In this document: piece by piece, positions 35,336 to 45,957 of the stretch
How the letters are laid out: each line of letters opens with the position of its first letter
Numbering within the stretch: position 1 is the stretch's first letter
Assembly (NCBI GenBank): GCA_963847965.1
Contig: CAWKCG010000026.1
Span: forward strand, 124,001 to 188,000
DNA from: Palsa-504 sp963847965
GTDB lineage: Bacteria > Actinomycetota > Actinomycetes > Streptosporangiales > Streptosporangiaceae
DNA length: 64,000 nt
Direction of reading: 5' to 3'
Notes under the pieces: model-generated
Told to the model about the DNA's origin: nothing
Seen by the model: only the letters and a program-made list of their open reading frames with translations
The model's database searches: none
Position numbers and translations under genes: made by a program

Positions 35336-35365
35336 CCGTAGTAGGCCTGCCGCCAGCCGGTCAGG
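35336..35365. repeat. short duplicated piece of the oxidase gene
   Basis: GCCGTAGTAGGCCTGCCGCC plus a few further bases is repeated about 188 bases downstream in window order (35524-35553), where it codes for the oxidase C-terminal segment. The non-coding copy may be a leftover of a second oxidase gene or a local duplication. Confidence 0.7.
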
Positions 35366-35445
35366 CCGCCCCTGGCGGGCTCGGTGACGATCAGATCTTA
35401 TCGCCGCATTCCGTCACGCCCGCCGGGTAAGGACGCGGAGCCGGG

Positions 35446-37100
35446 CTAGACGGCCTGCGGGAAGGTGAAGACGCGGTCCGGGTCGTAGGCGGCCTTGACC
35501 CGGGTGAGCCGGGCGTAGTTGGCGCCGTAGTAGGCCTGCCGCCAGTTGGTCAGGGCGGGGTCGATGTAGTTCTGGTACGCCTGGCCGCTGGCGTACGGGC
35601 GCATCGACTGCCAGAACGCGTGCTGCCAGGCGTGCTGCCTGGCCACCCCGGCGGACGCCGCGCCCGGCGTCCAGCCGGTGGTGTACTGGGCCTGGAAGAG
35701 CGCGTTGCGGTGGACGTACGCGGTCGCGGCGGGCGCGACGCGGTTGACCGCGCCGCCCATCGCGTCGAACGCGATCCCGCCCGACCCGCCGAGCGCGCCG
35801 TTCACCACTGCAGGTTCTCTACCCCGGACAGCAGGGTGCCGATCCCGCCGCTGCTCAGCGGCCTGGTGAAGTAGTCGGACTTGGCGTACTCGGAGGCGCG
35901 GGACAGCTGCCCCTCCGGGTTCTGGGTGGGCAGGTGGCATTCGTCCACGGTCAGGCTCGCGCAGCCCGCCTCGACCAGCATCGCGTGCAGCCAGGTGGTG
36001 CTCTCCAGGAACGGCGAGGACGGCTGCGAGCCGACGGCCGCGTAAAGCTTCTCAAGCTCGGCGTAGGCGTCGCCCACGCTGCCCAGGTAGGTCCCGCCCA
36101 CCTCGACGGGCGGGGTGCCGCCGCCCGGCGCGGCCGCCAGGTGCAAGTTGGACCAGAGCGCGTCCGGGGCGTGCGGCGCCCACGACTGCCAGCCGGCGAT
36201 CACCTGGTCGGCCTGGGACCACGGCCAGGTCAGGAAGAACAGGATGATCTCGCCGACCGGGTGGGTGCGGAAGGTGAACGAGGTCACGACGCCGAAGTTG
36301 CCGCCTCCGCCGCCGCGGCAGGCCCAGTACAGGTCGGGATTGCGGCTGGGACTGCAGGTCCTGACTCGGCCGTCGGCGGTGACGATCTCAAGCGACAGCA
36401 CGTTGTCGCTGGTCAGCCCGTAGGCCCGGGATACCACGCCGACGCCGCCGCCGAGGGTGAGCCCGGCGATGCCGACCGTCGGGCAGGATCCGCCGGGCAC
36501 CCCGCGGCCGTAGGCCGCCAGCCCGTTGTAGAACTCGATCAGCCTCGTGCCGGCGCCGACGACCGCGGTCCCGCCGCTGACGCTCACTCCCGCCATCCTG
36601 GTCACGTCCACGATCAGGCCGCTGGTCGATGACCAGCCCGCGTAGCTGTGGCCGCCGGACCTGGCGGCCACCGGGATGCCGTGCCTGCGCACGAAGGCCA
36701 GGCAGGTCGCCACGTCGTGCGGACTGGCGCAGTACGCGATCCCGGCCGGGTGAAGGTAGTCGAAGCGCGGGTCGAACAGGCGCTTGGCCGTGGCGTAGTC
36801 GGCCTCGCCCGGCCGCACCAGCGGCCCGGACAGGTCCCGGGCTACCGCCGTCCAGTCGGCGGCCTTGGGGGGTCCTGATGCCCTGGTGACACCGCTCGCG
36901 GTGGGAACGCCCGGGGAGATCGGGACTCCCGGGGTCTTGCCCGTGGTGCTCGACGCGCCGTTCCCTGTGCAGGACGAGAGCAGCGTGGCGCCTCCCGCCG
37001 CCGCGGCGAGCCGCAGGAACGCCCGGCGCTCCGGGATCGCGGGATGCCGGGGCGGCCCTGGTGGCCCGGGGTCCTCGCCTTCGCCTGCGGCGTGGGGCAT
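35446..37100 (-). CDS. BBE-type FAD-linked oxidase, exported, frameshifted
   Basis: Starts at ATG 37100. A twin-arginine lipoprotein-like signal is seen (ERRAFLRLAAAAGGATLLSSC). The FAD domain has ARSGGHSYAGWS (His for covalent flavin) and GGSCPTVGIAGLTLGGGVG (Cys for the second bond). The main frame stops near 35802 after GVENLQW, while the berberine-bridge C-terminus continues in another frame to 35446 (NYIDPALTNWRQAYYGANYA, RVFTFPQAV). A single-base indel near 35808 joins them into about 550 residues. Likely oxidises an alcohol, sugar or alkaloid-like substrate outside the membrane. Confidence 0.85.
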
Positions 37101-37290
37101 CGTTGGCGCGCCTTTCGTTCGTCGTGCCCTGCTCGACACTCCCAGTGTGAGCGTTCGGGGGTAAGGACGCCGGGTGATCCCCGGCGGTTGTGACGCCGAC
37201 GCGGCGAGCCCGGCCGGGGTTGGCCCGGGAGTCGGCCCGGGGGGATTCGCACCAAAAATTAACTTGCCTACGGCGGCGGGAGGAAATATG

Positions 37291-37305
37291 GTTGAGTTAC
37301 TCAAC
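37291..37305. promoter_or_regulatory. perfect palindrome, candidate MarR operator
   Basis: GTTGAGTTACTCAAC is a perfect 15-bp palindrome (7-bp arms) 41 bases before the MarR-type regulator start and within the divergent region shared with the oxidase gene. A further partial half-site (TTGATGAACTCA) follows. Autoregulation and control of the oxidase are plausible. Confidence 0.65.
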
Positions 37306-37345
37306 TATTGATGAACTCAGGCAATGGAGCGGAGGTGAGCGCGGG

Positions 37346-37919
37346 ATGAACGATCAGGGCGGCGCGGCGACAGCAATGGGGGCGGAAACGCAGCCGCGTA
37401 CGGCGACGACGCAGGAGACGGAGACACAGCCGGACACGGCGACGACGCTGGAGGCGGTGACACAGCCGGATATGGCTACAGCACCGGGGGCGATGGCGGA
37501 CGATGAGGTGAACCAGCAGATCGCGGAGGCGCTCTCCGGGCTCCTCAGGAACGCCCACGGCCTCGCTCAGGGCATCGCGGCCGAGTTCGGGCTGGCCGGG
37601 AGCGACATCTTGGCGCTGCTCAAACTCGAAGCGCCGATGACGATGAAGGACCTCGGGCTGAAGATCGGCTGCGACCCGTCCTTCGTCACCTCGATCGCTG
37701 ACACGCTGGAAAGCCACGGCCTGGCCAGGCGGGAGCCCTCCCAGCGCGACCGGCGGAGCAAGAACATCGTGCTCACCCCGGAGGGCGAGAAGGTCAGGGA
37801 GACGGGTCTGCGACGAGCTTTCGGCCCGGGCGCCCTGGTCCACCACGCTGGACGCCGGCGAGCGCCGGTGCCTGCTGCATCTGATGCGGAAGATGCTCGG
37901 ATTCCGCGATGGGAGGTGA
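37346..37919 (+). CDS. MarR-family transcriptional regulator, frameshifted
   Basis: ATG 37346 with GGAGGTGA upstream. A Thr/Ala/Glu-rich N-terminal extension of about 50 residues with imperfect repeats (TATTQETETQPDTATTLEAV) precedes the winged helix: MTMKDLGLKIGCDPSFVTSI, then ADTLESHGLARREPSQRDRR and KNIVLTPEGEKVRETGL. After that the frame drifts. The family C-terminus (TLDAGERRCLLHLMRKMLGF) is read in the neighbouring frame, ending at TGA 37917-37919. One indel near 37812 explains this; the uncorrected frame runs to 37969. Confidence 0.8.
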
Positions 37920-38030
37920 TGGTGTCACAACCGGGGCGGCTACTTCGTCACAAGCCGATGACAGCGTAGCGGCACGGTCGTCATAACTGCGGGCGGCCGC
38001 ACGGGAAGGACGAGCTTACGGGGCACTGAT

Positions 38031-38060
38031 ACCACCGCCCGTTCGGCACATAGGGGTTTA
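38031..38060 (+). promoter_or_regulatory. conserved motif upstream of the second DHA2 transporter gene
   Basis: ACCACCGCCCGTTCGGCACA followed by TAGGGGTTTA is the counterpart of 4430-4456. It lies about 111 bases before the transporter start. An AT-rich tract (TTTAAAAAAG) follows and could be part of a promoter. Confidence 0.5.
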
Positions 38061-38141
38061 AAAAAGCACGCACGGCGCGTGGCCGGGACACCTAGCCGGT
38101 CACGGCGATAGTTCAGCGCGCTCGAAACAAGGGAGAGAATC

Positions 38142-39726
38142 TTGTCAGCCACAACACCACAGGCCCGGGAGATCACCAGCCCGGGGACTGGGGCGTCGGG
38201 GGTTTCCGGGTCTTCTGGCGCCCCGCCGCGGCGGCTGGGCCTGGCCCTGGCCGTCATCGCGACGGCCCAGCTCATGGTCGTGCTCGACGCGACCATCGTG
38301 AACGTCGCCCTGCCGCACATCCAGACCGCGCTCGGCTTTTCCGGCAGCAACCTGGAATGGGTCGTCAACGCGTACGCGCTGGCGTTCGGCGGGCTGCTGC
38401 TGCTCGGCGGGAGATCCGGCGACCTACTGGGGCGCCGCCGGGTCTTCATCGCCGGCATCTGTGCTGTTCTCGCTGGCCTCGCTGCTCGGCGGGTTCGCCA
38501 CCGACCAGGCGTGGCTGCTCACCGCGCGCGTCGTCCAGGGCATCGGCGGCGCGTTCGCCGCGCCCACCGCGCTGTCGCTGATCGCCGTCACCTTCCCCGA
38601 GGGCCCGCCGCGCAACCGCGCGATGGGCGTGTACGCGGCGATGAGCATCGCGGGCGGCGCGGTCGGCCTGATCGCCGGCGGCCTGCTGGTCAACTACGCC
38701 ACCTGGCGCTGGGTACTGTTCGTCAACGTGCCGATCGGCCTGGTCGTGGCGCTGCTCGCGCCGAGGGTGCTGCGCGAGTCGCAGCGGCGGCGTGGTCAGT
38801 TCGACCTGCCGGGCGCGATCACCGGATCGCTCGGCCTCGGCGCGCTGGTCTACGGGCTGTCCAACGCCGCGACCAGCCCGAACGGCGTGTCGCACTGGGG
38901 TGACACCACGGTGATCGTCTCGCTGGTGGCCGCGGCCGTGTTGCTCGTGGCGTTCGGCATCATCGAGGCGCGCAGCAAGCAGCCCCTGGTCCCGATGCGG
39001 GTGCTGCGCAGCCGGGACCGGACAGGCTCGTACCTGATCAGCCTATGCATCGGCACCGCGCTGTTCGGCATGTTCTTCTTCCTCACCCTGTTCGTGCAGG
39101 ACGTGTGGGGGTACAGCGCGCTGAAGACCGGCGTCGCCTACCTGCCGATGGTCGCCATGATCATGGTGGGGGCCGGGGTGTCCTCGCAGTTGGTGAGCCG
39201 GGTCGGCGCCCGGCCGCTGATGCTGACCGGCAGCGTGATGGCCACCGGCGGGATGTTCTGGCTGTCGCGGATCAACGAGCACAGCCAGTACGTGTCCGGG
39301 CTGCTCGGGCCGATGATGCTGACCGCGGCCGGGATGGGCCTGATCTTCGTGCCGCTGTCGCTGGTCGCGCTGTCCAAGGTGGGTGACCGGGACGCGGGCG
39401 TGGCCTCCAGCCTGCTCAACGTCGGCCAGCAGGTCGGCGGGTCGATCGGGCTCGCGATCCTCGGCACGGTGGCGTGGAGCGCGGTGGCGAACAACCTGCG
39501 CACTTCGGCGGCGGCGGCGAAGACGGCCGCGGCGCACCTGTCCGCTTCCCAGGCGGCCGCGGCGGCGAAGGCCGCGACCGACCACGCCCTGGCGTACGGT
39601 TTCTCGAAGGGGTACATCGTCTCGGCCGGGATCGCCGTGCTGGCGCTGATCATCACGGTGGCCGCGATCCGGGTCACCCGGCAGGACCTGGCCGGCGTGG
39701 ACCCGATGGCGGCACCTGCCGACTGA
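38142..39726 (+). CDS. MFS drug transporter, DHA2 family, frameshifted
   Basis: Starts at TTG 38142 with GGGAGAG 6 bases upstream. TM1 motif MVVLDATIVNVALPHIQTAL and the loop motif GGRSGDLLGRRRVFIAGI are in the first frame. From 38461 the rest (LFSLASLLGGFATDQAWLLT onward) continues in a second frame to the TGA after 39720. A single-base indel close to 38460 restores a protein of about 528 residues with 14 membrane segments. Same family and similar upstream motif as the gene at 4537. It may export a product of, or signal for, the nearby MarR regulator. Confidence 0.87.
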
Positions 39727-39799
39727 CCGGCTTGTCCTGGTCCGACCGGGTCCCGCGGCCGGCGCGTCGCGGGACCCGGCTCGGCTCTACACTTGCCGG

Positions 39800-40609
39800 A
39801 TGTCCTCCTCTTTTGCCGGCGAAGCCCCTTTGGCGGGCGCCGACTCGGTTCCCGCGGGCCCGCGGCGCCGATCGGTCGTCGGCGCCGTTCCGGTCGCCGT
39901 GGCCTCGGCGGCGGTCCTGGGGTCGAGCGGCTGCACCTCGCAGAGCACCTCGTCGGGGGGGACGCGGGTGCGGCGGTTCTTCACCGACCACGAGGCCGCC
40001 GTCGTCGAGGACGCGACCGCGCGGATCGCCCCCGGCCCCGGCGACGACCCGGCGGAGGCGGGTCACCCGGGGGCGCGCGAGGCCGGCGTGGTCGACTACA
40101 TCGACATGATGCTCGGCGTGCTGAGCGCGCTGGACGGAGCCGTGTCCGGTACTCCCCTGGTCTTCGCGGGCGGGCCGTGGAGCAACAGGCACACGTCAGG
40201 CCCCGACTTCATGGCGTCGTTCATCGCTCTCGATCCGGTCAGGACGATCGCCTGGCGCAAGCGGCTCACGGGCTGGCAGCAGCAGTACCGGGCGGGCATC
40301 GCGAACCTGGACAAGCTCGCGGGCGGGGACTTCACCAAGGCCTCTCCCGCGGACCAGGACACCATCCTGGTCAAGGCGGAGGTGCGGGCGTTCACGGCGC
40401 TGCTGTTCGAGCACACCATCGAGGGGATGTACTCGGTTCCCGAGTACGGCGGCAACCGCGGTCTGGTGGGCTGGCAGGACATCAGCTACCCCGGCGACAG
40501 CCAGCCCAGGGGGTACACGGCCGAGGAGACATCGCGGTCCGACGGGCGCGACCCGGTGGACGAGACCCCAGTCGTGGCCGAGGTGCTGAACTTCCTGAAC
40601 GTAGTGTGA
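39800..40609 (+). CDS. gluconate 2-dehydrogenase subunit 3-like protein
   Basis: 269 residues from ATG 39800. An Arg-rich N-terminus (PRRRSVVGA) with a hydrophobic stretch and GSSGC suggests export and perhaps lipid attachment. The body (FFTDHEAAVVEDATARIAPG, then VDYIDMMLGVLSALDG, FTALLFEHTIEGMYSVPEYG, GWQDISYPGD) is the gluconate_2-dh3 family. Such subunits accompany GMC-type flavoprotein dehydrogenases, and one follows directly. Confidence 0.88.
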   Translation: MSSSFAGEAPLAGADSVPAGPRRRSVVGAVPVAVASAAVLGSSGCTSQSTSSGGTRVRRFFTDHEAAVVEDATARIAPGPGDDPAEAGHPGAREAGVVDYIDMMLGVLSALDGAVSGTPLVFAGGPWSNRHTSGPDFMASFIALDPVRTIAWRKRLTGWQQQYRAGIANLDKLAGGDFTKASPADQDTILVKAEVRAFTALLFEHTIEGMYSVPEYGGNRGLVGWQDISYPGDSQPRGYTAEETSRSDGRDPVDETPVVAEVLNFLNVV

Positions 40610-40661
40610 CCGGCGCCTAGAGATCGGCAGAGTGCGGTCGGCAGAGGGTGAGGGCGGGACT

Positions 40662-42367
40662 GTGCGCAAGGCAGTGGTGATCGGCAGCGGCGCGGGCGGG
40701 TCAATCGCTGCCATGACGCTCGCGCAGGCCGGGTGGCAGGTTGTCGTGTTCGAGAAGGGGCCCAATTACTTCTCCAACCTCGGCGGCGTGGGGCCGATCG
40801 GCACGCTGTTCTCCAACGACGACCTCAAGCTGAACGTGCGTTACTTCGCCGGGCCGGACCCGGTGGTGTTCCCGCGCACCTGGCGGCCGATCGGGTCGTC
40901 GAGCACGGCGTACACCGGCGCCGTGGACGAGCTTCCGCAGGTCGTCGGGGGCGGGACCGTGCACTGGGACGCCAAGGTGCCGAGGTTCTGGGACATCGAC
41001 TTCCAGCAGCTCTCGGCCCTCGGGCCTGCGCCGGGCACCGACGTGGCCGACTGGCCGTTCACCTACGCGGAGATCGCTCCGTACTACGACGAGGTCGAGA
41101 CGCTGATCGGCGTGCAGGGCGACGTGACCGCGGTGCCCGACCTCGTGCTCAAGCACGCGCCGCGCGGGCCGTACCCGATGCCGCCTGGCCCGCAGCAGCG
41201 CACGTCACTCCTGCTGGCGGAGGGCGCCAAGGCCGTCGGCATGCACCCGTTCTTCTACCCGATGGCGATCAACTCCCAGCCCTACAACGAGCAGCACGTG
41301 TGCAACGACTGCGGGTTCTGCGGCAACTACGGCTGCCCGGTGGTGGCGAGGCCGTCGGCGTTGATGCCGCTGCGGGTCGCGCTGCGCACCGGGCGAGTGA
41401 GACTGGTGCCGGACACGATGGTCACTAAGGTCGAGCTCGCCGGGTCGGCGGTCGCGGGGCGGGCGACCGGGGTGCGCTGGGTGCGGATGACCTCCGGCGG
41501 GCCGGTGACCGGCGGGGAGAGCGCCGACGTCGTCGTGATGGCGGCCTCGGCCATCGAGACGGTGCGGCTCGCGCTGCTGTCTTCGATCCCGGACGCCAGC
41601 GGCAAGCTCGGCCGCCGGCTGCTGCTGCACTCGTTCCTCGACGGCAGCGCGATCTTCCTCGACGAGCGGGTGCACGCCTACCGGGGCCGGTCGACGACGC
41701 AGTGCGTGCAGGACTCCTGCGACCCCGACTACCCCGGGGCGCGGGCCTTCGCGAAGGCGAACGGAGTGCCGTACATCCGGGGCGGGAACTTCGAGCTGGG
41801 CGGGAGCCAGGACCCGATCACCGAGGGCCAGTCCTACCAGACGCTGCTCAACTTCGTCCGCTCGTCCAGGCCGTTCGGCACCGAGTTCAAGCAGCTCATG
41901 CGCGCCTCGCTGCTGCGCGACCGGCTGGCAGGCCTCCAGGTCATCGGGCACGACATGCCCTACCTCGACCACACGGTGACCCTGGACCCCACGGTCAGGG
42001 ACGTCTTCGGCGTGCCCGTGGCCCGGATCACCTGGAGCAGGGGGCAGTACGAGCAGGTGGCCCAGCAGTTCTACATCCCGATCCTGAAGAAGATCATGAA
42101 GGCGGCCGGGCCGGCGTGGCGCTGGCGGTGCCGGACACGGACAACAGCGGCGGGCTGCCCACCGGGTGCCACATCATGGGGGGCATGATGATGGGCGCCG
42201 ATCCGGCCACCAGCGTGACCGACACCTACGGCCGGGTGCACGCTCTGGACAACGTCTACGTGGCCGACGGCTCCCCCTTCGTCACGTCCGGAGCGGTCAA
42301 CCCGACGAACACGATCATGACCGTGGCGCTGCGCAACATGCGCCACCTGGCGGGGACGGCGGCGTAG
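40662..42367 (+). CDS. GMC-family oxidoreductase (large dehydrogenase subunit), frameshifted
   Basis: Probable start GTG 40662, giving KAVVIGSGAGGSIAAMTLAQ, the FAD-binding Rossmann motif; GTG 40632 is a longer alternative. A cysteine-rich insert (CNDCGFCGNYGCP) resembles that of gluconate/choline dehydrogenase-like enzymes. The C-terminal GMC signature (DNSGGLPTGCHIMGG, YVADGSPFVTSGAVNPTNTI) lies in a second frame ending 42367; an indel near 42110 joins the two. Pairs with the small subunit at 39800, 53 bases upstream. Electron acceptor subunit (cytochrome) is not seen. Confidence 0.87.
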
Positions 42368-42534
42368 GGCGGGTCCTTTTCAGCCGTGGTTGTCTGGCGG
42401 GTTGTAGTCGGCGGTTGTCCGGCGGCTGGTAGCCGGTGGTGGGTTCGGCGGCGGCTGTTCGGCGGCGACGGTTGGCGGTTGCGGAAAGGCCACGAACGGG
42501 CCGCCAGCAGAACGTGGCTGGTATCGTCGCGACG

Positions 42535-44355
42535 GTGAGGAGGACCGGCTGGGCCGCCGGCGCGGTGGCCGTCCTGGCGGCGCTGGCCGCACTCGCGGGC
42601 TGGAGCGGGGTCGCGCAGGCGCATCCGGCTACGGCGTCGGCCAGCAGTACCGCGATCACCGCGGCCGAGGACGCCAAGGCGTGCGGGTCGTCGCTGCCCT
42701 CGGCGGGAACGGCTAGCCAGATCATGGCCGGCAAGCTCACGATCTCGGGGTTCCCCGCGGTGACGGTCGACCCGAACCACGACGGCAATATCAACTGGGC
42801 GCAGGACCCGTTCGACAACCCGACCTGGGTGGTGGATTTCCAGGACGGCGGCTGGATCGAAGGGCTGATCGCGGCCTACCTGGCGGGCGGGCCGAACGCG
42901 GATGCCTATCGGGACCGCGCTAAGACCCTGCTGCTCGGCTGGCTGAGCGAGGTGCCTGCGGACAACCAAGAGCCCGACACTCTGATCTGCTCCGCCGAGG
43001 CCTTCCCTGGGCAGAGCTGGATCGATAACAACATCCCGGTCGTGCTCCACTATTACGCCACCCACTGGGACGGGGCCTACAACCACGGCCTGAAGCAGTC
43101 CCTGCAGCTGCTGGGCGCCGGGTGCGCGTACCCGTCGAGCGCGTTCGGCGGCGCGGCGGAGTCGTGGCGGCAGACAGCCCGGGAGCAGATGATCGACTCG
43201 TTCGAGCCCAACGTGTACGGGCCGGCGATCGACACCCAGGGAGTGACCAACGAGCAGTCGACCGGCTACGCCAACTTCGACTTCGGCCTGTGGTCGACGG
43301 CCGAGGCGAACATGGCCGCCTGCGGTATGCCGCTGCCGGGCTGGATCACATCCCGGATCGCGCAGATGCCGATGTTCCTGGCCCAGGCGACCCAGCCGAA
43401 CGGGAACCTGGTCCAGATCGGTGATACGTACGTGGTCAGCGCGCGCTACCGGGCCGGGACCCCGCTGCAGTACGCCGTCAGCAAGGGGACGTCCGGCACG
43501 CCCCCGGCGCAGCGGGTCGTGGTGTATTCCGCCGGGTACGTGTTCGGGCGGTCTTCGTGGGGGACGGCCGCGACGTTCGGCGACCAGTCCTTCTACTCGC
43601 TGCGGTTCGGGCCGGGCACCGAGATCCACGGCCACGCCGATCACATGGGGCTGACCTACTACGCGGACGGCCGCAACCTGATCGTCGACGCCGGGCATTA
43701 CGGGTACGCCGAGACCGCGTACCGCGCCTACCTGGTCTCCCCCGAGGCGGCCAGCAACCTGGTCATGCCCGGCGTGCCCTTCGACTCCTCCGCGTCGACT
43801 TCCCTGATCCAGCAGTCCATCGGGGCCGAGGGGCAGTTCTTCGAGTTCTACGACACGGCCTTCGGCGGGCACCCGCGCTACCGCAGCGTCTACGTCGACC
43901 AGGACCCGGACCTGGTTCTGGTGTTCGACCGGGCGTCGGGCGCCGCCAGCTACCAGCAGCTGTGGCACCTGGACCCGGGCCTGCGCGTCACCACGGTCAC
44001 CCGGTCTTACGCGATCGCCACCGCCGCGGGTACCCAGCTGGAGATCCGCCAGATCCCGCTGCCCGGCCAGGTGATCCCGGCCGGCTCGACGCAGGTGGTC
44101 GAGGGGCAGACCAACCCCTACCAGGGCTGGGTGTCGCACGGGATGCTCCAGCGGACCCCCGCGCCCGTGGTCACGATGAGCCGCACCGGGTCGAGCGCCG
44201 CGATCCTCACCCTGATCGCGCCCACCGCTCCCGGGACCGGGATCAGCGCGTCCATCGGCTCTGCGCCGGGGGGCTGGTACCGCCTGCGCCTTGACATCGG
44301 CGGCCGTCAGCTGTCCTTCCTCGTCAGCGCCGGCGGCGACATCCGGCCAGGCTGA
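42535..44355 (+). CDS. secreted heparinase II/III-like polysaccharide lyase
   Basis: About 606 residues from GTG 42535, placing a signal peptide at once (RRTGWAAGAVAVLAALAALA, Ala-x-Ala cut near VAQAHPA); GTG 42514 is possible. The alpha-helical part (residues about 40-300) is followed by the heparinase II/III signature GTEIHGHADHMGLTYYADGR, NLIVDAGHYGYAET with metal/catalytic His and Asp/Tyr. A beta-sandwich C-terminus completes the fold. It may cleave uronic-acid polysaccharides such as alginate or heparin-like glycans; the exact substrate cannot be read. Confidence 0.85.
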   Translation: MRRTGWAAGAVAVLAALAALAGWSGVAQAHPATASASSTAITAAEDAKACGSSLPSAGTASQIMAGKLTISGFPAVTVDPNHDGNINWAQDPFDNPTWVVDFQDGGWIEGLIAAYLAGGPNADAYRDRAKTLLLGWLSEVPADNQEPDTLICSAEAFPGQSWIDNNIPVVLHYYATHWDGAYNHGLKQSLQLLGAGCAYPSSAFGGAAESWRQTAREQMIDSFEPNVYGPAIDTQGVTNEQSTGYANFDFGLWSTAEANMAACGMPLPGWITSRIAQMPMFLAQATQPNGNLVQIGDTYVVSARYRAGTPLQYAVSKGTSGTPPAQRVVVYSAGYVFGRSSWGTAATFGDQSFYSLRFGPGTEIHGHADHMGLTYYADGRNLIVDAGHYGYAETAYRAYLVSPEAASNLVMPGVPFDSSASTSLIQQSIGAEGQFFEFYDTAFGGHPRYRSVYVDQDPDLVLVFDRASGAASYQQLWHLDPGLRVTTVTRSYAIATAAGTQLEIRQIPLPGQVIPAGSTQVVEGQTNPYQGWVSHGMLQRTPAPVVTMSRTGSSAAILTLIAPTAPGTGISASIGSAPGGWYRLRLDIGGRQLSFLVSAGGDIRPG

Positions 44356-44405
44356 ACGACGCCCCGGCCCGGCGCGCGTCGCGTGAGCTGCCGGCCGTAA
44401 CGCCG

Positions 44406-45878
44406 TCAGCCGGTTGGGTGGCTCGCGGCCTGCCGGGCGATCCGCTCGGCCCGGAGCGCTGAGCGGCGGACCTTGCCGGCGTCGTCGCGCAGCGGCGCGG
44501 TGGCGCGCTCGATCACCCTGGGCAGTTTGTGCCGGGCCAGCCGCTGGCTCAGGTGCGCCATCAGATCCTGATCGGAGACCGGTTCCGACAGCTCGACGAT
44601 GGCGTAGGGAATGTTGCCCAGGTCTTCGTCGGGCAGGCCGATCACGCAGGAGGACTGTACGGCGGGGTGCTCGTCGAGAGCGGCCTCGATCTCGGCCGGG
44701 TAGACGTTCGCCCCGCCGACCAGGATCATGTCCGCGAACCGGTCGGTGACGTACACATACCCGTCGGCGTCCATGCGGCCGATGTCACCCAGGGACTCCC
44801 AGCCGTCGGCGGCGCTGCGCGCGGTCGCGCCGACGTACCGGTACGGAGACGGGGCGCCCGGACCCCGGCGCATCCAGATCTCCCCTTCCTCCCCGTGCGG
44901 AACGGGGCGGCCACCCGGGTCGCGGATCTGGATCTCCCCCAGCACCGGACGGCCGACCGAGCCCCGGTGGGCGAGCCATTCGGTCCCGGTGATCACCGTC
45001 ATGGCCTGCAGCTCGGTGCCTCCGTACAGCTCAAAGACCTTCTCCGGGCCGAGCCAGTCGATCCACTCCTGCTTGAGCCACACCGGGCACGGCGCGGCCA
45101 TGTGGAAGGCCACCTCCAGGGAGGAAATATCGGCGCCCAGGCGGACCGCCTCCGGCAGGTGCCAGATCCGGGCCATCATGGTCGGCACCAGGTACAGCCA
45201 GTTGATCCGGTGCTTGTCGACCAGGCGTAGCGCCTGCGCCGGGTCGAACCTGGGCATGAGCACGATGTGGTTGCCGAGCAGCATCCCGGTCGCGGTGACC
45301 ACGTACGGCGCGTTGTGCGAGATCGGCCCGGTCACCAGGACGCTCCCGCCGGGGCGCATGCGCACCAGGGGACCGAGCCCGGCCACGTTCTCGACCAGGG
45401 CAGGCGCGGTGGCCGCGATCAATTTCGGGCGGCCCGTGCTCCCGCCGCTCGTCACGAGCTTCCACACCGGCGAGACGCCCGGCGTAAACGAGCCTGCGGG
45501 AAGCCGATCGGGCACCGACTCCAGGGTCGGACGCCCGCCCGCCTCCGCCGGGGGCACCCCCACCACCAGGCACGGATCGGCGAGATCCACGATGGCGGAG
45601 CGCTCCAGGGGCGGGAGCCGGTCGGAGATCGGCTGCGGCACGGCGCCCAGAGCCCAGGCCGCGAACATGCTCTCCACGAGGCCGATGGAGTTGGGCAGGC
45701 CGATCGTGACCGCCGAGCCCTCCACGACCCCGAAGCCCTCGAAAAGCGCGGCCAGGCGCCCGACCCGGTCCGCGAACTCGGCGCGGGTCAGCGTCACCTC
45801 TCCGCACGTCAGCGCCGGCCGGTCCGGATCGGCCTCGGTGAGCTGCCCGAGCACGGAGAAAAAGGTAGTTCCCTCCAC
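44406..45878 (-). CDS. acyl-CoA synthetase / AMP-binding ligase
   Basis: About 490 residues from GTG 45878 (upstream extensions of the frame lack homology). AMP-binding motifs: LVTSGGSTGRPKLIAAT (P-loop), FELYGGTELQAMT, and SLGDIGRMDADGYVYVTDRF followed by DMILVGGANVYPAEIEAALD. The C-terminal catalytic Lys region is LPRVIERATAPLRDDAGKVRR. It activates a carboxylic acid as acyl-AMP and transfers it to CoA. Substrate unknown; the sequence resembles bile-acid/fatty-acid ligases of actinobacteria. Confidence 0.9.
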   Translation of the reverse strand: MEGTTFFSVLGQLTEADPDRPALTCGEVTLTRAEFADRVGRLAALFEGFGVVEGSAVTIGLPNSIGLVESMFAAWALGAVPQPISDRLPPLERSAIVDLADPCLVVGVPPAEAGGRPTLESVPDRLPAGSFTPGVSPVWKLVTSGGSTGRPKLIAATAPALVENVAGLGPLVRMRPGGSVLVTGPISHNAPYVVTATGMLLGNHIVLMPRFDPAQALRLVDKHRINWLYLVPTMMARIWHLPEAVRLGADISSLEVAFHMAAPCPVWLKQEWIDWLGPEKVFELYGGTELQAMTVITGTEWLAHRGSVGRPVLGEIQIRDPGGRPVPHGEEGEIWMRRGPGAPSPYRYVGATARSAADGWESLGDIGRMDADGYVYVTDRFADMILVGGANVYPAEIEAALDEHPAVQSSCVIGLPDEDLGNIPYAIVELSEPVSDQDLMAHLSQRLARHKLPRVIERATAPLRDDAGKVRRSALRAERIARQAASHPTG

Positions 45879-45957
45879 CTTTACGGAACCTACCTGATCT
45901 CCGTCCCCGCGACGAGGGCTACCTGCACGGCCCCTAGTGCCTGGGGAAAGGAGAAAG

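Noticed and set aside
42256..44139. 627-residue minus-strand frame opposite the heparinase-like gene
   Set aside because: Antisense shadow with Arg/Gly-rich composition and no family signature; the plus-strand frame has a signal peptide and catalytic motifs.
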